Positions 1 through 12,084 of a DNA stretch of 64,000 nt are shown piece after piece. The DNA is taken from NCBI GenBank assembly GCA_964036155.1, contig OZ038423.1, forward strand, positions 77,143,249-77,207,248, given 5' to 3'. A program made the translations under genes and the position numbers. Within the stretch, counting starts at the first letter, position 1; every line of letters starts with the position of its first letter. The notes below the pieces were generated by a model, which worked only from the letters and a program-made list of their open reading frames with translations, ran no database searches and had not been told where the DNA came from. The DNA is from Diploscapter coronatus. Taxonomy: Eukaryota; Nematoda; Chromadorea; Rhabditida; Rhabditidae.

Positions 1-57
1 GAAAAAAATAATCGTACGGAATTTTTTGTTCAAAAGAAAAACAATTTCAATTTTTAC

Positions 58-682
58 CTTAGTACCATGCGTAGATCCCATGTCGTAGAGATGCCAGCCT
101 TTCCCGTTCTTGGCCATCAGGTCTTCACCGTACTGCAGAACGGCGTGATAGCGAGACATCGAGGGGTGTTCTGAAATAAATAAACCGGTTTTTGAATTTC
201 TAAAACGAAACTAGAAAATTACCGAGCATGAGGTCGCAGTTGGGGAGTCTTCCGATGAGGACGAAAGTGCCGTGCTTCCTGGTCTCCAGATTGATTGTGT
301 CGACAATCGTGCCGTTCTTCACGATTTCCAGTTTGTAGCCGGACTCTGCGGGTGGGTCGCAGGCCCACGTAGGAGGGGTGTAGTGCAGGGCAGGAGCTGC
401 GATCGACATTCGGTCGGATTTGGGGTTTTCCTTAACAACAATTACGCTTTTGGGTTGACGAGAATTTGAAATTGGCTATTTTCCCTTTGAAATAAAACCT
501 TTTTTCAGAATAAATTCCCTATTTTTCTTCAGACAATAAATGTCTACCTCCGGAACATCAACAGTCATCGACTCGAACTGCTCCTTCTGTTCCTTTCCAT
601 CCTCTTCCAAATTCATCGCGAACCCAGGCGGCAATGCGGGTGCCTTGAAGCTGGCCTCATTGGAATGGTCCAAGTCGGCCAT
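58..682 (-). CDS. Kanadaptin-like (SLC4A1AP) FHA-domain protein, 5' part
   Basis: N-terminal part of a nuclear FHA-domain protein of the kanadaptin type; the rest lies beyond the left window edge. Three exons fit: 548-682, 223-430 and 58-170, phases agreeing (45 codons, 69 codons plus 1 nt, then 2 nt plus 37 codons). An acidic, proline-containing N-terminus is followed by a Pro/Trp-rich stretch ([10 protein letters not shown]). The FHA core then follows, with a [14 protein letters not shown] strand and the phosphopeptide-binding loops [13 protein letters not shown] and YDMGSTHGT. The Ser-Arg-x-His and Gly-Ser-x-His-Gly-Thr positions are intact, so phosphothreonine binding is expected. The start ATG at 682 lies 2 nt after a TTTCAG acceptor, which suggests a spliced leader. 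The gene is head to head with usp-46. Assignment rests on the FHA core plus the WACDPP-like lead-in; another FHA protein is possible. Confidence 0.72.
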
Positions 683-1423
683 TTCTGAAATAATCATTTG
701 AGATGAGAAGACCACTTTTCAGGAATGTTTAAAGTTTCGATTAAAAAATGTTCCGGAAATAATTCAGAGAAAAACGAGCGCATTCCTGAAAAAAAAACAT
801 TCAAATAAAATGCAAAAGAAATCAAATTCATGCGATTCTTTCACGGAAAGAAGTGAAGAATTACGGTAGATTCTTCAGCAGCAAATTCGATCAGGTTAGG
901 TCAAAATCGCAAAAAACGGCGATTTTACGAAGAGATAATCGAGAATTTTGAAAATCGAATCGAAAATGCCACTTTGCGTCGGTGTATTGCGGGAGCAAAG
1001 TTTCAGCCCCGCCCCTTTCGTCCTTAGCTTTTTCTCTTTTCGTTCCTTTCCCCTTTTCTCGCTAATAATCACGATCAATTCGCGTCTTTCGCATTTTCTG
1101 TCGTTTATGCTTCGACAACAGAGTCTGCTGTTCGTTGCCGTTGTCACGAGAGAGTATGGGAATTGAGAGAAGAAGGGAATCGTCTTGTATTCCGATTCGT
1201 AACGACGACAACGGATGCCAGATGCTGTTGCTTAAGTGTTAATGATAATTATTGTCATTCCAGAAGACGAGTAAGTGCATGAACGAGCAATTCTGCATGC
1301 AGTAGAGTGAGCCTTTGCAATTGGAAGGAAGCAAATCGATTTTCTAAATATTTGACTGCTGTCCGAAGCGAACACAAACCACATCAAATCATATCCTGCT
1401 TTCGCGGCTTCTCACTTCCCCTC
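683..1423. promoter_or_regulatory. Divergent promoter region between the kanadaptin-like gene and usp-46
   Basis: About 740 bp separate two start codons that point away from each other. No coding exon is visible. The middle (about 960-1220) is less AT-rich and holds pyrimidine-rich tracts typical of nematode promoters. Short open frames on both strands here have no splice or family support. No TATA box is obvious. Confidence 0.45.
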
Positions 1424-4400
1424 ATGGTTAGTTAATTGGTTTATTTGGAGTTAATTAATTAGGGTAATTAAGGGTTTAGTTAGATGTTTAAAACGCTCCT
1501 ATAAAATATTTCTTCATGAAAATTTGTCGAGCAAATAAATTCACAATTATTCTTTTCAGGGCGCGAATGCATCTCACCTCGAGAAGGAAATCCACGGCGA
1601 ACCCATCAACGAGCATTACTATGGACTCGTCAATGTGAGTTTGCTTTTCATTTCATTTTTAGTTAGACAATTCTTAAACTTTGCAATATTAATGCAGGTC
1701 GAAAGAAAGAATACTGATAAAATATAATCCCGCTTGAACTTTGTAAAGCATCAAAATTATCACTCTTATTACAGTTGAAAAATTTCAAAATTCACCACAT
1801 GTACTGGTAAAGTATAAAATGTCGAAATTTAATTTTTAAGTGAAAATTCGATCTTGTAGTTACAACTTCTTTTTTCTTCATACTATTATTTCTTAGAAAA
1901 CGGTGGTGTAACCACAGTGAGCCTGAAAAATTAAATTTATCCAGTTAAATATTGCAATGTTCAGTTCGGCAACACCTGCTACTGTAACTCGGTGATCCAA
2001 GCACTCTACTTCTGCCGTCCCTTCAGAGAGAGACTTCTCCAGTACAAACAACAGTTGAAGAAATCTGGTTAGTTCTAAATTTTCAAATCTCTTTCAAAGT
2101 TTGTCCATTTTTCAGGAATAGCAAAGGAAAACCTGCTCACCTGTTTGGCTGATTTGTTCCACAATATCGCCACTCAGAAAAGACGCGTCGGCACAATTGC
2201 GCCTAAGAGATTCATCACCAAACTCAAGAAGGAAAATGGTGAGGTTTTGAAAAATTTACTATTGTAGAAAATCACATCCTAAAAGTTATGATCTTCATAT
2301 CATAAACTTTACAAATTGCCTTTTCTTATTTCAATCGAAAGTTTTTTTTCGGAGACTTATTCTAACAATTTCAGAATTATTCGACAACTACATGCAGCAA
2401 GACGCGCATGAGTTCCTCAACTTTTTGCTCAACACCATTTCCGAGATCTTGATCGGTAATTTTATTCTTATCTTAATTTTTTTCAAATGTTAATTTTCAG
2501 AGGAGAAACATCAGGAAAAAGAAAGGCTGCAGAAAAATGGAACGATCAAGAAAGGCAATGCCGCTGCTATCGCGGCTGCTGCAGCTGAGACGAAACGAAC
2601 TGAGGAGGAGGCCAGGTTGGCAAAATCCTATTTGATAAAATCAAAACCTAATTTGTCTTGATGCAGAGATACAAAATTTATATGACATACCTTTAAAATT
2701 CTCATTTAGAAATCCATATTATTTTGTCTTTATTTTCAGATCCGGCAAGTCGGAAACGACGTGGATTCACGAGATTTTCCAGGGAACCCTCACCAACGAA
2801 ACTCGCTGTTTGTCTTGTGAATCGGTTAGTTTTCGACGAAATTGGAATTTTTAAGAAAAATATTGCAGGTTTCAAACAAAGACGAAGATTTTCTCGATTT
2901 GTCAGTGGACGTCGAAAACAATTCGTCCATTTCTCATTGTCTGAGAGGATTCAGTCAGACAGAGACCCTCTGCGGCGATCAGGTTGAAAAATTGTTATTT
3001 CTTTTTCGAAATTATTTTAATAACCATTTATAAACCTCAAGCCATGCGAAATAGTGTAGTAAAAATATTATTTCCCGTATCATTTCTCGTTCTATTTCGC
3101 ATGGTATGAGAGCTTGAAGTCTTGAGGCTTCTAAATAGCCTTGTTTGATTCATTTTAAAAAATCATTTTGAATTTCCACATTTCTAATTATCCATGAAGA
3201 TGATTATTCTCTTCCAGAAGTACTATTGCGAAACGTGCTGTTCGAAGCAGGAGGCTCAGAAGCGGATGAAAATCAAGCGCCTACCCCATATGCTCGCCCT
3301 ACATCTGAAACGATTTAAATACGCCGATCATCTGAGTCGATACACAAAACTCTGCTGCAAAGTACATTTCCCTCTCGAGTTGAGACTTTTCAATGTGGTC
3401 AGTCTTTTGTAATTCACGAATATCAATTATTTTTAAAAAGAAAATTCTGCCTTTTCGTTCGCCATTTTCAGAGTTTTACAAAATTTGGATGCGACTCTTT
3501 TGTAGAGTTGGAAATAGTTTTCGCTTGAAAATTTCAACAAAATCGCGGTTCTGTTTTTCGAAACGAAATTCCGTATTTAGTCTGAAGATGCAGTGAATAA
3601 CGAGCGTCTGTACGACCTTGTGGCCGCAGTCGTGCATTGCGGAGCAACCCCCAATAGAGGCCATTACATCACTTTGGTCAAGTCTTCTCCCTTTTGGCTG
3701 CTCTTCGATGATGATATTGTTGATGTAAGGGGGGAAAATTTGAAAAGTTGAAATTTAAGATTTACGAAAATATTGCTTTAGAAAGTCGAAGTCACTTCCC
3801 CCGAAGACTTTTTCGGAATTGACGGAGGAGGCAGGGAAAAATACTGGGATAGGTATACTTAATTTGCTTAAAGAGATTTTTTTTAGAAAATCTATTCTAT
3901 GTAAAGTTCTGACTTTATCATCATTTTTGAAGAGGAAATATTATTCTTTCGCTTTCAGCGTTTACATTTTATTCTACCAATCACGAGACATGCCCGATTC
4001 ACTCATTCGAAACATGCAGTCTACAGGCCGGACGAATGCTGCCAATGATATTAATGCTTCGTCAGGTACGATAAGTTATAAGTTTCGTCAAATTTTTGCT
4101 AGTGTTCAAGAAAATTTCTCTAAAATTATTCACCATTTGCTAGAAATGCGGCTTTTCATTGCTTTTTGTGAAGCTCATCCCTTCTTTGAAGCTAGGTTAG
4201 ATAGATAGCGGGTTCTATAGACACTATGCTGTTCTAATTTGGTCAGCTTATCGAGTAGGATGTTAGAACAGTCCAACCTACTGAATTCTACCTCTAACCC
4301 TTCACTTTTGGAACCTGTATTTGACGAAATGATTCTTTTTTTTTTGCATAAATCCTGCTAACTTCTATTGCGTTTCGTCATTTCTTGTTTCATCGTTGCG

Positions 4401-4550
4401 TCTTTTAAAAATCGTGTTCCAGTTTTCATGGACCAATGATTGTTATAATTTCTACAAGTAGCTGAAATTTACAAAACTTTCATGACTAGACAATTTTCAG
4501 GCCAGACATCGCAAAGCTCCGCCCATTCGAATCACGCCTCTTCAATTTGA
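1424..4550 (+). CDS. usp-46: Ubiquitin carboxyl-terminal hydrolase of the USP12/USP46 family
   Basis: Cysteine deubiquitinase of the USP12/46 family, which works with WD40 cofactors; in C. elegans USP-46 controls glutamate-receptor turnover. Thirteen exons fit: 1424-1426, 1560-1634, 1965-2067, 2116-2238, 2375-2455, 2501-2615, 2740-2824, 2869-2982, 3218-3397, 3581-3724, 3782-3852, 3959-4065 and 4501-4550. They sum to 1251 nt (416 aa). The Cys box [16 protein letters not shown] puts the nucleophile at C31. The His box NRGHYITLV gives H321. Two CxxC pairs (CLSC, CETC) form the zinc-binding fingers. An Ala/Lys/Glu-rich insert (about residues 130-165) sits where human USP46 is shorter. The first coding exon is only the ATG, so the protein begins MGANAS, which fits N-myristoylation. 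Ser/Asn-rich C-terminal tail. Intron 8 contains an inverted-repeat element. Confidence 0.93.
3035..3127. repeat. Inverted-repeat element in usp-46 intron 8
   Basis: A perfect 13 bp pair (CCATGCGAAATAG at 3042-3054 and its complement at 3092-3104) sits inside longer imperfect arms; CCTCAAG at 3035 matches CTTGAGG at 3121-3127. The loop is AT-rich. It looks like a small non-autonomous palindromic element. No target duplication was found. Confidence 0.5.
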
Positions 4551-6288
4551 GTCTGATTGTGAGATCTACGAAAGCCGGGCTATCTAGTTGTTGCACTCCT
4601 CATTGTTCTCAAGATGAGCCTTTCATATGCACTCTGCGTCTATAACCCGCGAAACGCACGCATCGAGACTAGGGGAGATAAAAGGGAGCAGAGTAAAAAC
4701 GAGCAGACACATATGTAGCTAAGGCTTGCGGGTACCCCTTCCCACTTTCTTTGTGCAGGTTCATCTCGGAGACAATGGAGAGTAAGTCAATTCGCCCATT
4801 TTCTTGCTGATTATTCATCTCTGACAAACCATTTCTTTATTTTGAAGTGACCATTTTATCATTGACTTGTGAATTTTCAAGAATTTCGAAGTTGATGATA
4901 TTTTTATTCTGTCACTTTGTTTGCCCCTTTTCACAGGTAGCATTGCAATATGCGAAACGGGCGCTTGCTTCGTTTCTAATTCTAGAGGATGGGTAAAAGT
5001 AGTGTGGGGTAAGATGATGATTTTCAGAAGATTATAAATCTCACTACTTTTGCAAATTTTAAACCCAACAATTTTGCGATTTTTCTATAGCAAAGACCTG
5101 CACGTGTTAAATGACTCTAGTCACGAAATTCTAAGATTTCTATCTATAAAATTGTCGTACTGTTTTGAGTTGACCTAGGTAAAATTAATCGGGAAATTAT
5201 TATTTCTTTTAGATTTATTGTTTACAGTCTCAAATTTGGGCTAGTAATTTGAGGCGAACATTCCTCTCGGATTTAGGGAAAACTTATCTTTATATAATTA
5301 ATGATTTTTAATATAATAAGGTCATTTAGATAAGTTCTTCTAAAGTCCAATATTATTACTTAGCGATTTTTCATCGTTTTATCTAGATTATCAGTAATTT
5401 TTTCTATAGATTGCCCGACTATAAAATTCGGATAAAAGTGAATTTTGATTTCTCACAATTAGATTTTAGTAGATTTAAGGGAATCAAAAATCGACGAAAT
5501 TTTGTGAACAATTTCCCAGTGTTTATGAGTAAGAGTTTCCTATTGAACCCCCGCAACTTTGGCTAATTTTACTGTAAATTTAAAAGTGAATTTCAGGAAA
5601 ATTTTAAAGATAACGAAAAACAATGACGACATTCCCTGAAATTCACGATATAAAAATGTATCAGCCAGGTTTTTCCTGATAATTCTTAAATTCGTGACAT
5701 CTCCCCGTTTCTTTCATCGTAATTCTTTTCAAAATGTCAAGCAATCCTTATTGTTAGCCCGATATTTTATTGATGTGTAAATAATACAATTTTTATTCAA
5801 AAATAAACTTCTGAGTTGAAAATACTCTCAGGACCCGTATTCCGAACTTGCGTACATAGGAAAATCATTTATAGAAAAAATAATAATCTGCCTAAATTTT
5901 ACCTAACTATGGCACTTAGAAGACTGAACTTGGTTCATATTGAAATGGCAGTAATAATGATGGATTTGAGTAAAGTTAGCAATTCGAAAATGCCGCAATG
6001 TCACGACGTGACGAAATGAAATGTATAGTTTGGAGATGGTAGGCAAACGCTCCCATTTTCAAATATCTTGTCTCTTCAAGTTTCGATATTTCCGAATTGC
6101 CGTAAAGATTCATATCAGGTTTAAATATCGCCCGCTGGCGATGATTGTTTCGCGGTTTGAGTGCCTGCATCGCTCCGCTTGTGCTCGATCATGGGTTCTC
6201 CCTCGTGTTTGTCAGATTGTCGACCATTCACATGCGACTTGCTATACCTAAAAAAAGGGACGTAAACAGTGTATACAACAGATCTTGC
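4551..6288. other. Intergenic, tail-to-tail gap between usp-46 and the NRF-6-like gene
   Basis: Mostly AT-rich with no recognisable gene family. It contains a weak two-exon microprotein candidate (4775-5037, listed separately) preceded by a purine-rich, promoter-like stretch around 4660-4740. Open frames around 5816-6250 have no splice or family support. Confidence 0.5.
4775..5037 (+). CDS. Candidate 35-residue microprotein, two exons
   Basis: ATG GAG A at 4775-4781 is followed by a consensus gtaagt donor. The acceptor TTTTCACAG at 4936 restores the frame, and the second exon (4937-5037) runs to a TAA. The peptide starts MESSIAICETGACF, has two cysteines and ends basic. A GTGCAG acceptor-like site lies 18 nt upstream of the ATG. 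There is no family match and no codon signature, so this may be chance. It is listed because splice sites, phase and a promoter-like upstream coincide. Confidence 0.2.
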
Positions 6289-9200
6289 TCAAAATTGGTC
6301 GATGAAAGTCGGCCAGATAAAATTGTTCCTAATCTCATGATTAACTAATTCATACCTAGCTCGTTCGCTAGGGAAAATCAGATATCGGATCGGTCGAGCG
6401 ATGAAGATGTCCACAGCCAAGGCGCACATGTATGACATCGTAACGGTAGAGACGGCGGTGTAAATCTGAGAATTTGAACGAATATTGGAGCTATCCAATT
6501 TGATCCTCAGAATATTATTCAAAGTGAAGCAAAGCTTACTAATCCCCAATTCGTAGCGTAAGAAGGTCGATGCAGAGATGAGAAGAAGTAGATGATGATC
6601 GGCTCGGCGATTTGTATGACCAGCCAAGTCAGTTTGGACAGAGGGAAGAATACTCGCCAACTCAAAATACCGTTGATCCAAGCTAAAATCATGGCTTTGA
6701 GTTTTCACCAATTAACTCCTGCATGTCAAAATTCAACTCACGGAAATAGTCGTAGTGGCAGAGGTAGACGAACATTAGCAGCGAATACGCGAAGAGACTG
6801 CGATGCAGAGCTGCGTACAGCGCCAGGTAGAAGCGAGAACCTTGGAAGTAGGCTGCGTACCAGTACAAGCCGAACATCGACCACAATAGAGCAGGAATAA
6901 TGGACCAAGCGAACAGGACGTAATACTTCTGAAATCAAGTGAGAATTACACGATGAAAGGCTTGATTTTAATGGAATAAATGTATTCTTACCGGTGCTTG
7001 AAAGGTCAGAACCGTGTCTTCCTCAACATCGCCGGGGTAGGTTTGTTGCTCCTAAAACTTGACTTTTAAAGGCAGAAGAAGATATGGCTGATTGTAGAAT
7101 GAAATGTCAGATTAAGTCGAAACTCGTTATCGCGCGCAATTCGATTTAGAGTTCAGTTTGATTATTTCAAATTTGCAGCATAAATGGCAATGAACATGCA
7201 CTACCTGACTTCGATGTGTAGGGTTGTGCTGTCCATCCTCCTCTCCCTCGATAAGCCTGCTCTCTTCATTTGGAACTTCTTCTACAGTAATAGTCGGGGT
7301 CTGTTGTTGCATTTCCAGGGATACTTGAGCAGATTCGGCGGCAGGTTCTTCGATGCTTTTCCTTCCTTTTCTCTTTTCTTCGGACGATCGTCGCTTTTCG
7401 TCACGAATTTGATGGGCTTTCTAAAGAGCTTGTTGTTATTTTTTTTTTTATAAAAGCTGGCAACTCACTTCTGCTTTCGCCTGTCTCTCGATCTTCTCCT
7501 GTTTCTTCTTTTCGATAATAGCAGGAAGGTTAGCGAGGAAGAAAGTCTTGTCCTTGACGGCATCGGCCAAGAAACATCCGAAGAAGAACCCGATCGAGTA
7601 GGGTGCAACTCGGCACAGAGGGTTCAGCATAACCTTGTTCAGTAAGGATATCGTTTCGTCCATCGGAATTGGCTCGATCGTCAACATAGGTGCTGATGGA
7701 AGAGAGTAGAAGAAGACGAGGAAGAACGTCAGCAATACTGAGACCACCAAAGCTACGCCAGCCAGAATCTGAAAAGAATATTTTTGAAGAAAATATCTGA
7801 ATTATTATCTCTTGAAGACTTCATGACATTCAGGGATGTGCGAAAGTTTTTTTTAATCGAAACCGAAAGTAATTTTTAACTTCTAAGAAAAGTCGAAGCC
7901 AAAACTTTCGCACGGTCATGATTACATTTTGTTTCTGATCATCTGTCATTGCTCCTCCAAATTTTCGACTAACCTTTGCGAGTTTCAATTTCGATTTTGC
8001 CAAGTACATGAGTGCCACGAGCAGAACGAAGAATTGTGCTTCAAGAGAGACGATGTAGGCGATATCCACACACGTCTCGCGGACGTCGAAGAAATTGTTG
8101 ATGAAGAGAAGATCCTTCCAGAAATTACTGTCGCAACGGTCAACGATGTCAGAGTGGATCCACATTGGTCCGTATGAAATTCCGGGGAAGAGCAGCAGCA
8201 TGAACAGGACGATCAACGCATATGAAGGCCAAAACCGGACGACTCGCATCTTGATGAAATTGAGAGCGTCTGTCTTCGTGAGAACAGCGCCGTAGAGGAG
8301 GAACGCGGATGAGAGCGAAGATAGAGCAAACAGACCATCGATTGTGTACGAGTAGTTGTTGGTCGGATGCATCCAAACCGATCCAACTCCCTCGAAGGAA
8401 AACCCTGCATTCTCTATGTAGGGCAGCATAAAGTTGTAGACGCATCCGATGACATAGAAGAGATACAGAACGAATTCCAAGCCGTGCACCATGTGAAGTT
8501 GCTCAGGTAGGTCTCTGAAAAAATAATATCAGTCTGTTCTTGCTATGAAACTGAAACAAAATCAAGCGAATCTTCGTTTCGCGAAATGACCAAATGAGCA
8601 GAAACCTCGCCGCCAATTTGATACTTTTTTTTTTTCGTACAAACATGTTCAAGAATTGTCAATAAATAATAAATGATTCAAGCTACCTTTTCGTAGACAA
8701 AGCTCGAAGTCCATTCTCCTTTAGCGAAAAGCAAGGCCACCATCCTTGCTTCTTCTCCATGAACACGGCGAAGATCTGCAGAGTCAGCCAGAGGACGAGC
8801 AAAGAGACGAGAATGTAGCCGACGATGGGAATCGGAACTTCTGATTCACAATCCACCGTCGACTTATAGACAGAATATTGTTGGACGACTTTGCTGAGCT
8901 GGTCGATCGAGCAGGTGGAGGGGAAGCAGGCTCCGATTGTGATCGCGAGAGGATCCGTTTGCGGACATCCGACTTCCACCTAATTTCTCGAATCATTTTT
9001 TGAATGCAGTGGATGATTCAGAAATAACTGCTTGAGAATATTTGCTAGTTTTAAGCCATCAATATCTCAAATCTCATATGAAATGGAGTTGGAAAAAATT
9101 ATTTTCTTGCACCATTTTACATGGTTCGAAAGTTCTAAGAGAGCATCTAAATGAATAGCCTACCTGTGCGTCAGGCACTTCTAATTCAATACGGCAATAC

Positions 9201-9919
9201 TGGCCATCGAATATGGACTGTTCTCGAAGGCTTTCGCAGATCTCGTAATCTCCCAGCCAGTAATAATTCCCATCAGAAATGCCGGCTGAGGGTTTCCCAA
9301 CCGAATCGATCCCTAGGAATAGGTTTTCGGCAAATTTTCATGACTAAAATCGATCTTACATTTGGCGACCCATAAATTGTCGTTCTTCGCATGAGCACAG
9401 TCGGAGCAATTCAATCCAGAAGCTTTGCATTCGTTGAAGGAATCTGCCAGTTTTTCCATCGAGCAGAATATCTTCTCGAATTGTTGACGACACTTTCCGT
9501 CCACCGGCAAATTCTGCGCCTCTTTACCTGACAATTTTATTATTCTCAGATGAAAAAGTTGATCAAATTCTGCTCAATATGAAGATCATGGTGCACGGAA
9601 AAAGGCTACGATATGGAAAGTCTACTTCAAGCTTGTTTCTCCCCACTTATTTCTATTTTGATGGGTTTTTAGAACGGAAATTAGTACATTGTTGATGAAG
9701 ATCAACCTTCTTCATACAAATGTACAAATGGAAACATGATCACTTACATAGTGGTGGCATTTTCTCCAGGGAAACCGCTTTGAAGGTGGGAATTTGGTAT
9801 TGATCCAGAGGACGGGGTCGAGGGGGTGTTCGCAGAAGACATAATGTGCAGCCGGTAGTGATCTCAGAAAAATTCAGCAATTGAAGTACCAGAAATATTG
9901 CCCAACTTCCCAAGTTCAT
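6289..9919 (-). CDS. NRF-6-like secreted-cysteine/acyltransferase-3 membrane protein, probably catalytically inactive
   Basis: Member of the nematode 'nose resistant to fluoxetine' family: a secreted cysteine-rich NRF domain followed by a multipass acyltransferase-3 region. In C. elegans NRF-6 acts in lipid and yolk transport and drug uptake. Eleven exons fit: 9748-9919, 9360-9527, 9164-9285, 8687-8979, 7974-8514, 7469-7768, 7205-7420, 6992-7051, 6742-6928, 6540-6682 and 6289-6465. They total 2379 nt (792 aa). It starts with a signal peptide (MNLGSWAIFLVLQLL). Paired cysteines and the NYYWLGDYEIC segment mark the NRF domain. VGCPQTDP and GACFPSTCS precede the first membrane helix. A charged, Gln/Glu-rich cytoplasmic loop (about 540-610) interrupts the helices. 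FLSW/PLSKLTW-type residues near the end match the family. The catalytic Arg-x10-His pair is replaced by E265 and C276. The last exon reads through a possible gtatg donor to a stop at 6289, so the C-terminus is uncertain. Confidence 0.85.
7821..7919. repeat. Small palindromic element in an intron of the NRF-6-like gene
   Basis: A perfect 13 bp inverted repeat (GTGCGAAAGTTTT at 7838-7850, complement at 7901-7913) has complementary outer heptamers TCATGAC and GTCATGA. It fills most of the 205 bp intron between the exons ending 7974 and starting 7768. Probably a non-autonomous inverted-repeat element. Confidence 0.5.
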
Positions 9920-12084
9920 GATGGAGTGTCAAGCCTGAAGTCCCACCTAAATTTAAAAGATACGAAAAATGGAATTCATTTAAGGAAAAGAAAACACCGG
10001 TCTAAAATAATTGACAATGAAATGAATGGCAAGTCGATATTGAATTGATCAGTTGAAATGTCCAGAAAGAAACCAGTTTGAAGGAACTCGCAACAAACCT
10101 TGGAACACTCGCGAAATGAATGATAGGAAGATGGCAGAGATATGCGAGAAAAACTCGAGGAAAAACGTCTGCTGACAGATGGCCAGAGTCTATGCCCTAT
10201 TCCTCTACTCTTTCCACTATTTTTTGCCTATTATCTTTATCAATCTTCCTAACCATTTGATAGGCTTTTCCACTGCTCGAAACACGTTAAATCGAGAATA
10301 AAAAGGCGAAATGGGAGCAAAGTTTTCATAGAAAATAGCTACTTTTGCAGGGAAACGAGTGAATTGACTGATCAATAATCAATAAGGAAAACGATGAAAA
10401 TGTGGCCTGAAAAGGTCAAAATTCTAAAATTGAAAAGGACGCAAATTGTGAGCGGAAGGAAGGAACAGCAAAGTCCGTTATGATGGACAATCAACATTTG
10501 TTGTGGGCATAAAGGCAGCCGGGGAAATAGTGCGATCAATAAAGAGGAAAAGACACGAGATAGTGCTTCGGGCATTGATAATAACAAGGCGAGAGAACAC
10601 GGGGAAATCAGAGGGCAGAGGGTTAACTATGCTCCAGATCAGAAGTGCTAGAAGTTGAGTGAAAAATGAGACGTTCGGCGATTCTCAGAGATGTTTTGAG
10701 GTTTGAACTAATCAATCAATTTGTTGTGAATTTATCAGCGGTGAAAAGGCTTTGATTGACACAATTTAGCTGCCAACTGATTATTGTTATCGCGCATGCA
10801 TTTAATGATAGGAACAGTTTTGCTTCAGGAAATAATTTATTGCAATTTCGAATTTCAGCAATTTTACCAATCACAAGTTTTACCCGATTTCGAATCGATA
10901 TTAAATGCCAGTTTTAGAGTTAATGATAGGCTGAAAAGCTGTCGATGTAGTTAGCCAGCTGGAAAAGGTAACTGAGAAATGACGGGACGACGTGAGAACA
11001 TGAGCTATATTTTCTCACACTATTTCTCCCTACTTTCACGTCCTCGCCTATCCCTAACTTAGAGAGCGCAGCAAGTACACGAGAACTACTCCGCTATTAT
11101 TTTTTGCTCAGGAATATATATTCCGATGTAACTAAGATTGTTGATAAGAAAACAGCTAGATAAAAATTAATTTTGAACGAAAAAATCGGGATTTTTCTCT
11201 CCCTCGAAGAGGGGACATTTGGCCTCTCTAAGTGTGACTCAATTGTTAACTGGCTCTAGTTTTAGAACTGTGCGACTTCAGGAAAATGACTCAATTTCAG
11301 ATGAAGTTTCTCCAAAATAATTGATAATAGTTAGGGCATGATTTGAATACAATAGCCTCACCTTACCGAATTGCATATCTATCCTTAGATATCTCACCCC
11401 CGATCTCTATAAATACCCCGCTCTATCAGCTAATAAACACTTTTACTCACGCCTTCCATAAGGCCACTGCCCGCTCGTGCTCGCCAGCATCACCGCGATG
11501 GTCTGTTATGTTCAGAGATGTACGGGCCCGGACTTTAACATTAATTAACATCCGGGTTTCAACTTTACGGATCGCGTATATCTCTGGCTACGTTTTTCTT
11601 GATTTCCGTGGCTTATTTATTTCTTTTAAGTTTTAACTTTACGTAAAAATCTAGCCAAGGATAAATCAAAAAACCCTTTGAAATATCATTGAACTCGACG
11701 TTTTGAGGAAAAGAACTTTTTTCCACTTTCTCCATGACTTATTATAAATTTAGTTCCCCTGGGTCATCGAGTTCAGTCACTTGACCCTGAGAAACCTTTT
11801 CAATCTCATCATAAACATTCACGTCAACGTGAATAATTGGGTATGATAACGTCATTTTATATCATTGCATAGTTGGTCATTTTCACTGGATTTTGAAAGT
11901 TCGCCCGGCCTCTCTAATAGAATAGTATTGGGAAAAGATGAGAAAAATACGGGATAACTTTGCAAACCGAGTGACGGTGAAAAATTCTAAGATCGGTAAA
12001 TAAAGTGCCATTCTGATTTCTCTCTGAGCCTCGCAAGAAATTTGCCTGATTTGATCAGGAGATTCAGACCTTTAATATAATTTT

